From Acanthococcus lagerstroemiae (lineage: Eukaryota; Arthropoda; Insecta; Hemiptera; Eriococcidae): DNA of 64,000 bases. The stretch's first letter is position 1; every line of letters starts with the position of its first letter. Positions 32,721-43,500 of this stretch are shown here, one piece after another. The notes beneath the pieces were generated by a model that worked only from the letters and a program-made list of their open reading frames with translations, ran no database searches and was not told where the DNA came from. The translations under genes and the position numbers were made by a program. The stretch covers positions 60,573,535-60,637,534 of the forward strand of contig CM063111.1 of assembly GCA_031841125.1 (NCBI GenBank), in the 5' to 3' direction.

Positions 32721-33057
32721 AGTTCCCCTTAGGTCAAACCCGAAGAGTCAATAATCTCAATCAAATTTATACTCTAAATGAAAAACAAACATTATAGACC
32801 ATATTTCAAATATTATTTCGTTTAGAGAAGGATCTATAACCTCACCATATTTCCCACTTGGCTACACCACGACTGACCGCTGCTAAAAGTTTGACCACTT
32901 TCATCCTCATACTTTCTCAGAGCTTTTTATTACTAAAATACCCCACAAAACAAAGTATACGGAACAATTAAATATCTTTTACCAATGTCGCCCATAGTAC
33001 AAACAGGGTCCCAAATCGCAATGAGCACCCACAGCAACAACTGACCAAATGAGGCAT

Positions 33058-34614
33058 AGTACAGCCTTCTCGGTTATCGATATTCTCGCGTACTGTATTG
33101 TACAGTCTTATTCCGACAACTGGTTATCAAAAACGTAGATTTGATGGGAGAAAAAAACAGTATTTTTCCATAAATGACAAAAAAATATGGGAACGTGAGG
33201 TAAATTTCTCAGACAGCAATGGTAAAAATTGCGATACATATTTTCTCTACTACAATAATGACGACTGCACAGACTGCCACAGCCAATAATTTAGGTACGA
33301 TATAATCAACTGGTGAACGATGAACGAGTACAACATACCTATATTTATTTAAGGGTGGTTCTCATTAACTCTCAGATATTCATTCCCATCTCGGGAAGTA
33401 GTTGATTCAAATAACTCAAAAGCAAATGTCAAAAAATATCGAATGGTACTGTGAAAGTTTATCTTTTTTTTTTTTTGGTCAAATCGAATTAGTTGTCTGG
33501 GTGCGAATATTTCAATCACTTATAGTCCGCGTTACCACAGCACCAATTTAAAAGTTGAAATACATGTTCTTTATACTTGTCGTTCACTGCTACAATGCTA
33601 AGGACATCTTGTTGCTTGTTGCTACGTCAAACTTAAAAAATTCGATGTATGTATCTCCATTGATTCATGTAAGAAGTCCAGCTTTATAGCATTAAATAGA
33701 ACAGAAATATAATTTCTTGCAAAATTTTGAAAAAGTCGTGATATAATTATCATTTGAAGAACGTTTTTCCAAAACGAGGTAGGTCGCATTTAGTAAATTT
33801 CACGATTAGAGTGCACCTGTGTGTTGTGGCACTGGCTACATCGACTGGTGCAAGCGGCAACCTTTTATCTACAACCGTATTCCTCTTATATGGCCATGTG
33901 AAATGCGAAGCCGTTATTTTTGTTTTTCCAAAACATGCTTCAGTCCTACTTCTTATCAGTACTTTAGTATTTTATTAAACGTTTTGAACATTATCTTTGA
34001 AACGTACTTTGCACGTATTAGGTAACACATAACGAAATGAACGACCAACGACCGAATGACCATTTTCCCGAGCGGTTTCGAAAGCAGACATCTGGGATGC
34101 ACTAATGCCTTACCAGCATATAGGTCAAAATCGAAGATGTCAAGGGCGATGGCTCAAATTGACATCAGGATTTATAATTGCTCAGGGCAGTTCCAAAGTA
34201 CTATATCTGTATTTCAAATAAATATACTTTTCGTATGCTTAATATACCTTTTTGGATTTTAATAACTTTTTCGAAATTTTAATTCGTATTCTTAATAGAA
34301 TGAATATATTTTGTTTTTTGAAAACATTTTTTCCATATTATGTATATATATTCCCCTCTTCTTTCCTTAGGATCCACTGTTTTCCTTAGGAGAATATGGC
34401 CATCAAAAACGAATTGAGCGACCTTCACCCACAAAATGTATCCATATTGTATATCTTCCAATTTATCATCTGCATTTTAATGCTCCTCCCTCCAGAAGGC
34501 ACAGTTTTCATCTCAGGAGGAAATGGACATCTAATCGAGCGCAGCGACTTTCAAAACTTGCAAAAAGATGTCCACATCGCACTCGCTTTTGTCCTCTTTT
34601 CTATGCTTCCTACC
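33058..34614. other. Upstream region of gene C; no other gene recognised
   Basis: AT-rich DNA. It presumably holds the gene C promoter, but I see no clear TATA box or initiator. An ORF-like stretch at 34396-34668 runs into the LINE and is not convincing. Confidence 0.45.
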
Positions 34615-34627
34615 TTCCTCCAGGAAC

Positions 34628-35964
34628 GATCGATCCCGGCGGCAGAAGCGACGAAGACGACGGCGTGATCAGCAGTCTCGCGCCGGACACCCTCGTCCCG
34701 GATATGATGATGTGGAATAATTATTACGAGCAGAGTAAATTATTGATTATTAAATATTAATATTAATTAAAATATTAATATTTTAATAATCTCCCATCAA
34801 GGGAAAAATTATTCCAACCAATTTAAGAGTCATTGCGCAGTGGAAAATTCAATAGGCCACTCTCATCATTGCCCACAATTAAGGACAAGGAAAATTCATT
34901 GATAGAATTTTATTAATCAAAACATAACAAATTCTTCTGGATAACATCTTCTAAACAAACTCTTCTCACGGCAACTTATCCATCCAGCGGCCTTCGGGAT
35001 TCTTCATTTTCCTGATGGCAAAATAAAATTGCCATCAGTCATAGATGTCAGATAGTTATTTATTTATCTGTTTATTAACTGACGTATTTATGTTACAATT
35101 GCATTCCATGAGTCTTCTGCCCTTCTTGGTTATGTTATTGAGAAAAGCGATCCTACAAATTTGACAAATAACTTCGCCCTTTTCGTGGGCCCCTGGTAAG
35201 AGAATTTTGATAATTCTTGAACTGGCTGCTTTACCTGTAATGGTACCTTGTCCCCGATGGACACAATTATTCAAGAGGCCACTCTCATCATGTCATCATT
35301 GCCCACAATTAAGGACAATGATGAGAGTGGCCTATTGAATTTTCCACTGCGCAATGACTCTTAAATTGGTTGGAATAATTTTTCCCTTGATGGGAGATTA
35401 TTAAAATATTAATATTTTAATTAATATTAATATTTAATAATCAATAATTTACCCTGCTCGTAATAATTATTCCACAGATGAAGAGACAAAGCGGATGGAA
35501 CCGGGTGCCGGCCTTCGTCTCGGCCATCATGAAAAGGAAGACGCAGACGGAGTGGTCGAGGCGGAGGGTCAACGAACCAAGCTCAGCCCACACCATCGAA
35601 CAGGACAACTCTGTACTATCCCAGAAAAGCGGCTGCAGCTGCCGCGGACCCCCCGGCAGGGCTCTCTCATCGTCACCACCTGCCTGCATCGCCACCCGTA
35701 CCAAGACAAGGAGGTGAGGGGTGAGTGAAGAGGAAGCACGTCCGGTTGTGGGGGACCTGAATTCTAGGCTAGTACTCGAGGAGCGCGAACCTCAGTCAGT
35801 AGGGAACCCCATGGTGGCTTTTGCCGGACACGCGCACCGGAAGCGGCACGGTGAAATGGGGGCTCGGGCCGGCCTCAAAGTGTTCCTCCGGCTACTCATG
35901 CGATACTTGAAAGGGTAGTTTCCGGGGCCGGGGTGCGGTGTCTTAGGGTCCACTTTGGCACGCG
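34628..35964 (+). pseudogene. R1-type LINE 3' end, copy 2, split by an insertion
   Basis: 34628-34710 and 35477-35964 align with 59143-59755. They hold the last codons of the ORF (GVISSLAPDTLVPDMM, then GWNRVPAFVSAIMKRKTQTE and PSSAHTIEQ) and the GC-rich 3' UTR (gtagggaaccccatggtggc). The flanking 13-mers TTCCTCCAGGAAC (34615-34627) and TTCCTCTAGGAAC (35965-35977) look like a target duplication. The copy is strongly 5'-truncated, and a 766-bp inverted-repeat element interrupts it at 34711. Confidence 0.82.
34711..35476. mobile_element. 766-bp TG...CA inverted-repeat element inside the LINE
   Basis: Ends TGTGGAATAATTATTACGAG and CTCGTAATAATTATTCCACA are exact reverse complements. The arms run on for about 190 bp (ATTAATATT-rich, then TGGGAGATTATT, GGCCACTCTCATCATTG). 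The target GATGA is duplicated (34706-34710 and 35477-35481), as shown by the uninterrupted LINE copy at 59222-59236. The interior has no credible frame. Confidence 0.85.
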
Positions 35965-36138
35965 TTCCTCTAGGAACAAAAATTTCCATTTCCCATTTCA
36001 GCGTAAAACTGACATCAGAAATGAGTTCAGCGACCTTCGAACCTTATAAAATGATTTTCATGTAGCACTTTGGGAAATTTTTGTCTCCCAGCACTCCCCC
36101 TGGTTTCATAGTTTTGATTCTACCATCAAACCAACACT

Positions 36139-37846
36139 AAATTTTTTTTTTTATTATTTATATATATTTTCTTGACATTGAGTAGACGTACAATGTTACA
36201 TTTCTATTGTTTCTTCCTGTCATGTCTGTAAGCCACCACCGACTCCGCCCACCGCTGGGCATATGTCTCTGTCACCCACTTCCAAGCCTTCCTGTTTGTT
36301 GCTGTCTGTTTCCAGTAGGGCCCTAGCAGTTTTAAGATTTCATCTAACCAACGTGTGGCCGGGTGGCCTTTGCTATGGTCTAGTGGGGTCCAAAGAATAC
36401 ATTTCAGGTTCCATTTCTCAGGATTCCCTCTCGCCATGTGACCAGCATATTTAAATTTTAGTTTTTTGATTTTATATCCGATACTTTTTGTTCCCAGTTG
36501 TTTTATAATGGATTTTGTTTTTATTTTATCTTTCAAATGCACGCCCAGTATACTCCTCAGCATATAGTTTTGAGTTTTTATAAGACCCTCAGACGATTTT
36601 TTTTGTGAGTGACCACGTCTGGGCCCCGCATGTCAACACCGGCAGCACACAACCCTCCAAAAAATTTATTTTGAGTTTGTTTTTCATTCTGCTTTTTAAA
36701 ATTGTTTTGTTTTGCCAAAATGCTTTCCATGCATTAGCGATTCTTTCGTTTATAATCCCTTCCATATTGGAGTTAAATGTTGACGTTTGACCTAAATATT
36801 TATATTCTTCCACCCTGCCTATGTTTGCCTCGTCTAACCAGAATTCGTTGATTCCCTCCCTGTTCGACATAAATTTTGATTTTGCATGTTTATGGATAGT
36901 CCGAAAGTCTCACGGTGTTGTTTTAGGTCCTTCACCATTTCCAGCATTTCCTCGAAACTCCTTGCTACGAGCACTATATCGTCTGCAAATCTTAAATTTG
37001 TCATTTCTTTGCCTAGGATTTTTAGTCCCCTTCCCTCTCAATCCCAATTTTTGAAGATCTACTCAAGGGCGCAGTTAAATAAGTTCGGCGACAAGGGGTC
37101 CTCTTGTTTTACCCCCTTGGATAGGGAAAAGCATTTACCCTTTATATCTGTCTTGACGTAAGCCTGTGAAGTATTGTACGTGCACTCCAAAATATCAATA
37201 ATGTCTAACGAAAGTCCATGGGCTGCCATAGCTTCTCATGGCTTATTGTGACATATCGAGTCGAATGCCTTATTGAAATCAATGAACATCAGCCAAACTT
37301 CAATGTTGAATTCTCTGGATCTTTCTGTGATTCGGTTTAGGGTTTGGATATGGTTTATTGTAGTGTAATTTTTTCTAAAACCTGCTTGTTCAAGCGGTTG
37401 TTCGAAGTCTGAAGTATTGTAAATACGATTTTTGATAATTTACATTAATGGTTTTTCCAGGTTTGAAGATAGGCTAGCTGCTGATGTCTGCTCTGTCTCC
37501 TTTTTTGAACAATAGGATTATTTCCGAAACGTTTCATTGTTCTGGCATAATTTTTGTTTCCAAGATTTTGTTATAGATCCTTGTTAGCGGATGTACTATT
37601 GTGTCCGCTAGAATTTTCATTATTTTGTTGTCTAGCTCTGCCATGGCTTTGGCCACCTCTCATCACCAATAAAGGAGGGGGGGAGGTCGGTGTTCGTGCA
37701 CTTACTTTTCCAGGTTAACGTGTTATTGATGTTTGTTTTCGAATAAAGGTTTTTGTAGAATTTAGTTGCAATTTCTGAAATACGTTGGGATGTCAAGAAT
37801 TTCGACACAACATTAATCGAAAAAATAATTCGCATAAATGGCTCTA
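36139..37846 (-). pseudogene. RTE-like LINE, reverse transcriptase to 3' end
   Basis: Read on the minus strand: SEIATKFYKNLYSKT, MAELDNKIMKILADTIVHP, QAGFRKNYTTINHIQTLN, VWLMFIDFNKAFDSI, GVKQEDPLSPNLF and LRFADDIVLVARSFEEMLEM. Then 36870-36589 reads EYKYLGQTSTF and VLPVLTCGAQTWSLTKK, and 36563-36204 reads LKFKYAGHMARG, GHPATRWLDEILKLLGPYWK and WAESVVAYRHDRKKQ, ending in a stop. Both catalytic regions are recognisable and the palm Asp is kept. Frameshifts and stops between blocks make it inactive. A T run on the plus strand (36139-36152) is the poly(A) tail. The 5' side is interrupted by the inverted-repeat element at 37847. Confidence 0.85.
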
Positions 37847-39218
37847 TTACAGGCATATTGTGGAATGTAGACATTTAATGGTATGACTAGGCATATAATT
37901 AAATGAAGACTAATTTTAGGCGAATTGTGAAAAACCGAAAGAATTACATTATATGACTAGGTATTTAACTATGTGCCTAGACACTTAGTTAAATGTCTGC
38001 TGCACTTTAGGCACATTGTAAAATCATAGTAATTATCCCAAAAAATGTTCGTCTGAAAAAAGTCACAATAATCTTCTACTTATTGGAGCAAGATAGCGAA
38101 CTAGTGTATGAAACTTGATCGGGATTATGAAAAGCATGTAACTTCGAGAAGTGACATCGTTTGTGAAGATTGGTGCACAATTTATAATTGTAGTGTTCTA
38201 GCCAACAACGGACTGTTGGACTACAACTCAGTAGAAATGCTGCGATGCCGTGATGTTCTGAGCTGAGCACAGCTGCAGGCTAACGTATGGGCAGTAGTAG
38301 CTGTTGACCTGGTAATCGTGTCCCGGAAGCCATGGAACGGTCTATGGTGACACTGTGGCATTGACAGGTTACGGGGTTGCGGCTCCAAGTTGACCATTGC
38401 ACATCATAACTGGCATAGAAGGAGCTGTTCGTGCCTTCATGCTGGGAAGGGTCCTCCATCTGTGACCTGACGAGGCTGTAGGGGAGATAGACCAGGTGCT
38501 TATACTCCAGTGGGTTTCAAACCTACTGTTAGGCTGACTACCTTGAGCCAGGGTCAGATTATGATGTCGAGTATGGACTGGTCCAGCTATATCAGTCAGC
38601 TGTTGTACATCGCTTATCTCGCTCAAACATGTACCTGTCATTGTATTATATAATCTGCCTAACTCGACTTCGTCATTTAATTGAATAAAGAGTCATTCAA
38701 TTGAAGATACGGTTTCCAAACTGCCTTTAGTCCAAAAATTATTTTTTGGGGAAATCGATAAAAACTGTGCTACACTGTACCAGTTCATTTAAAACGTCTG
38801 TAAATGGTACAAGCGAGTAGCCTGAATCCTCTACCATACTACCAAAGACGCACAAAAATGAGAATGCAGCCTATCTAGAATTATTGAAGGAAAAGTGGTC
38901 GAAAGTCGTGGACAAAGGGCAGTTTGGCACTGGACGTAATACAAGAAAACAACAAAACGCTGCCTGCACCGGCGCTGCTCTTTGAATGCGCGTAATTCGA
39001 CCATCGAACGAGGTATCGAGATTCTATAAGGCTACTTTTGTAGTGCTCGCATTGGCCACTAGGTAACGCTGAAAACCGCATTTCGATTTTTTTTTGGACT
39101 AAGGGCAGTTTGGAAACCGTATCTTTAATTATATGACTGCATAATACGTATTCCTTTCGGCAATTAATTACATGCCTAGTCTATTCATTAAATGCCTGAT
39201 TTCACAATATGCCTGTAA
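37847..39218. mobile_element. 1.37-kb inverted-repeat element inserted in the LINE
   Basis: Ends TTACAGGCATATTGTG and CACAATATGCCTGTAA are reverse complements; similarity continues inward (GACTAGGCAT, AATTAAATG). Flanking octamers TGGCTCTA (37839-37846) and CAGCTCTA (39219-39226) agree at six of eight positions. The interior (38090-38640) is more GC-rich and unclassified; an open frame at 38369-38641 shows no recognisable domain. A second element is nested at 38704. Confidence 0.75.
38704..39125. mobile_element. 422-bp element nested in the 1.37-kb element
   Basis: Ends AAGATACGGTTTCCAAACTG and CAGTTTGGAAACCGTATCTT are exact reverse complements; TTTAGTCC and GGACTAAG follow inward. No target duplication is obvious. 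No coding sequence. Confidence 0.8.
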
Positions 39219-40587
39219 CAGCTCTACAAAATTAGCAAAAAAAAAAAAAAACATCAGAAAGGTACTCTAATGTTTATTAAGTAAAAAGACTCCAACGGAT
39301 CAGTAAAAAAAAAAAAAAAAAAAAAAACCACTAAAAGTGACTTTAAAAACCTTACAGTCATTATGCTAATTTCTTTGATTGCGCTTTTAAAATTCAGGAA
39401 ATTTACAATAACAATTCGTTTTGAGGTAATGAAAAGGGAAAAATCCCAAGTTTATAAGTGTGGTATCTAAAGATAGGACGACGCAAGAGAAGGAAAAATT
39501 ATTTCACGTATGAGTACGAGTTCGCACCTTTGCACATGGGTCTGGAAGCATTTCCAACGGTAAATTTTACCCGTTCTGATCACAAAAATGGGTAACCATT
39601 CGACGTTTTCACTCAAAGAACTTGTGTAATGAAGATTCAACTCCCCTCTAGGGAAATCTAATTAATTGAATAATACAAAATAAGGACATTTCTCCAAAAT
39701 TTCATTTCCGAGAGAATAAAAATTGCAGTTCTTTGTGGCCGTTTAAGCCCACGGAAAGTTAAAGGAATAAGCATATATTAGTATCTTAACGATCATTGTA
39801 GCTTGAAATTCGGACACGGAACACCTAAAGCAAACGGAAACCAGCAGCAAACTAAAAACGGTGTTTTTCAAGAAATGCCCTTGTTGCAAGAAAAATTCTT
39901 GTCTGAAATTTCTTAAAACGCCATTTAGTTATTTCTGTATGCTTAATATGGACAACATCTCGTATTCGACAGCAATTTTTCAGGCATAGCGTAGCATCTA
40001 GATTTTTTCAAAGAGGTGGAGGTAATCACCCTTGTAGCCTTCAAGAATCGCCTCCATCGAGTGAATATATACACTTCAAACAAATAATGAAAGTGAAATA
40101 ATAAGCAAGTAGGAATAATGTATTGGAAAATAATTTTGTAAGTAGAAAGTATACGTAAAATAAAACATAAACATAGTAATACTGATGATTTTAAAATAGC
40201 TTTTACAGTGGTGTTAGAAAGACACTGCAGAAACCGCACTAAAAACTGTCCACTTGTAGATAGTTATAGCATTCTATTTTACGACCGTGATAATTAAGGC
40301 TAGCAGAGACATATTAATGCATTTACAACACCAGAAAAATCACTGAATGAGTGAAATTTTGTAAGAAATTTCAAATGCAACAATGGTAGTTTTACTTTAT
40401 CTCCTTCATTTATAACTGAACATTCAGATAAAATAACACAAGGTGTTAATCATCAAAAATAAGAATATATAGGTATGTGTATGTATCAACTATATTTCAA
40501 ACTCAAGAACACAGTGATTTTTGAAATTCTTGCTCGTACCTTAGAAATTACCTTATGCATGCTTGATACAAGTGGCTGTAAAAGTTG
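39219..40587. other. No gene recognised; 3' flank of gene B from about 39850
   Basis: A homopolymers at 39237-39251 and 39306-39327 may be old LINE tails. From about 39850 (acggtgtttttcaagaaatg) the sequence is the copy-B partner of 2571 onward. Confidence 0.55.
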
Positions 40588-43500
40588 TTACGCGGGATTA
40601 GGGCTAGCCGAGCCTCTTAGCACGCGATAGTAGCTGAAGACGACCAACCACAAGTAGAAGATGATCACTGCAAACAGTAAAACATTATATTAATCTCATG
40701 CTCTCCAAACGCACTTTATCTAGTTAAATAATAGAGATTCGTCTGAAAATTTCAAATTCAGACGCGAAAAGCTCCATTCTTTTTTAATTTTTGACAGAAA
40801 ATAAAAATTATTATTTCCTTCAAGCTGCTCCCCCTGGACAAGCAGAATCACGCAACAGGGCTAGTCAATAAGCAACTTCGAAATTTTATTCTGGGTCTAT
40901 AATTGGCCAGAACATGAAATCCGGCAACTCAGGATCAATTAAAAATACTGACAGAATGCGGATACTTGATTGAAAATACTTACATGTCCCGATGATAATA
41001 CCGACAATATGTGCGATATCAAACACAAGAAAAATGATTATTATATCATAGATAACAACTTGCAACAAGTACCAAATCAAGTGCGGAATCAAATAGCCAG
41101 GTATCTCCTAGATGAGAGATCATATTTAACAATCGTCGGCTTAATATTGTAAATTACATCTTCACTTAATTGGTTGAGCAGTAGATATAATATGACTACG
41201 TATAATCGTACACTTACGGTATATACGGCATACAAGCCTCCACCGGCCACAATAGCGGAAATAATACCGGCTATAACGACAAATGTAGGCGATATTTGGG
41301 ACGCAAGGCTTGCTGCAAAATTGAGAAAAAGTATGTAAATGGTTATCCACGATTTAAGCAGATATAATTTAAATAATCAAGAAACATTTCAAGGAATTGG
41401 CGAAGAATGCAGGGACCCTCACCGCAAACAACTTCCATAAACTGTAAAATTACATCCACTGTTGGCAAGATTCGATCCCATGATGGTAGAATCTCAGATT
41501 CTATTTATCCAAATTTTTTTGACACCCTCGCGAAATGGAGACATAATTTCGGTATACGCGTAGAAATACATAGGTATAGAGCTCTGATTAGTGAAATGGG
41601 ATGCTGATTGTTGGCAGTATTCACACGTCTCCTATTCGATTTACTTCATGAATAATGCTATTCAATAGACGTTTAAATAGTAAGAGTAGTCAAACCTTCT
41701 TTACAAAGTCAAAAAAATGGCAAAAAGAAACATTTCTTTTTCATCAAGATACAATGGTGCTGATGTAGACGCGGCCAAACAGGGAAGACAACTGGGGCAA
41801 CATTTTTCGAGGAAAATATCAATTGAAAATCAGGGGCGAAATTATAGGGGTATGGGAGTTGACACCCCCCCCCCCATAATTTGGCAGTCGGCAAATTTGG
41901 AAACTGTTCATTTGAAATTTCCATTTTTTATGAATGTTTGTTTTTGTTTTTTTATTTATTTTTTCAATTAAACAGCATTTCGATTTAAAAGTTGGCACAT
42001 TTTTAACTTTTTAGAAATTTTGTCGACGAATTTTTAGTTTTCAAAAAATATTTGTCGGCAAATTTTTCTTCTTCATCTCGTTAAACTGAAAGTCAAATTT
42101 CGTTTCTGAAAATGGAGTACCCTGGATTCCATCCTTAGATTACCATTCAATAGGGGGTTAGTAGTAGTGGCGAACGTATCGGAATGAACAAGCGAAATGT
42201 GGACACTTGAAATCTGAATTCGTAGCACGTGAACAACAATACTATTCGGTTGAATTTCATTTTCTAAGAACATTTGTTTGTTTGTTTTATTTTTTTCAAT
42301 AAAAAATATTTTGATTGAAAAATTGGCAAATTTTCTAATTTAAAAAAGAAAAATTGTCTTCGAATATTTAGTTTATAAAAAAGATTTGTCGGCAAATTTT
42401 CCTTCCTCCCCCCCCCCCCCAACTGAGAGTCTAGTTTCACCTTTGCTGAAAATGCTTCAAAATCAATGTCTAGTGGGAATGTCTGAAAGAGTCTTGAAGC
42501 AGCGTACACGAGCCTGCAAGATTCGTTGAAAAGTTGTTTAGAAATATTCAATAAGCATGGAATAGTTTTAAAAGTTTTACACAAGACTTAACAGTGAGTC
42601 TTATTGTTTCGAAAAGTCTTATATAATCCTGAAAACGTCTTCAAGAGTTGTAAACGAATGTTGAGAAGTGTTAAGAATTTTAAAGAGCCTTGTCTTGATC
42701 AAGAGTCTAACTAAGTTTAAAAGAGTCAGTTTCAATTTTATAGGAAAAATACGGACGAATTACGAGAGAAATCACTGAATGAATTGATTGAGGCAATTCT
42801 GACGCAAATTATTAACAGAACACGATTAAAACAGCCTAAAACAGCCTCAAGGACGTACTGAAAAGTTTTTCTTGGTTGGGGAGGGGGGGGGGGTGGAAGT
42901 CCCAACTAATTCAACTCAAAATTCTCAAGTATCAAAGCAAAAAAAAAAAACCTTTGACTTGTTGGATTTCCCCAACTCCGCTTGACTGAAACTGTAAATT
43001 TTCCCAACTGCTGAGTAAACAATTCCTACAGGGGGGGGGAGAAGCACCCTTCCTATCGGTACGTCCCTGAACAGCCTGTAGTAATAACTTTAAGTCTAAG
43101 TAGAGATATCAAAGCGGTTCGTGTAAATGCGGCCAGTTGATAACACTAACAGCAGAGTTGGGCATGATCTGATCTTGATATGATCTTAAGATCAAAGATG
43201 TTTTTCTCGCAATCTGTGATCTGATCTGGCTCATTTTCGAAATCCAGTGATCTTTGATCTTTAGATCATAATTTTTATTTAAAAAAGATCAAAGATCAGA
43301 TCATTTTTCTCCTCTTTAAAATAACTAAAGACAGCTTCGGTAACAATAGGGGTTTAAACTTGCGCTAGAGTGCGCTGCAAAATCACCCGTGCGGGTGAAA
43401 ATGAATGAGTGATCATGTGTAGTTTCAAATAGAAAAACTGCTATCTTCAGGAGGGTAAAAGAACGAGTAAAAATTATTCTACCAGTATGTCCGATTATAA

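Larger units (their letters stand above)
30004..33057 (-). pseudogene. Small four-helix membrane protein, gene C (probably damaged paralogue)
   Basis: Clear exons: 32983-33057 (MPHLVSCCCGCSLRFGTLFV..., donor GTAAAAG), 31231-31322 (helix 2, ending CGLYAVYK, donor GTGAGT), 30957-31104 (KRPGCLIPYLSVVV and on through helix 3, donor GTAAGT). A last exon ends at stop 30004-30006 and includes FYFWLVVYSYYTANSSPQKN plus a tail longer than in A and B. Phases match A and B. Two problems remain. First, at the place where A and B have the last acceptor, gene C reads ttattcgg (AG changed to GG, 30126-30127), and the nearest alternative (ctatag at 30147) would create a TAA across the junction. Second, exon 2 is not found with confidence; the best candidate (about 32832-32865) has an in-frame TAG. 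It may still be expressed with unusual splicing. Confidence 0.6.

Noticed and set aside
32832..32865. Exon 2 of gene C
   Set aside because: Splice sites and phase fit (34 bases), but the frame has a TAG and the sequence does not resemble exon 2 of A or B. Kept only as a candidate.
38369..38641. 90-codon minus-strand frame in the 1.37-kb element
   Set aside because: The plus strand is about as open and neither shows a recognisable motif.
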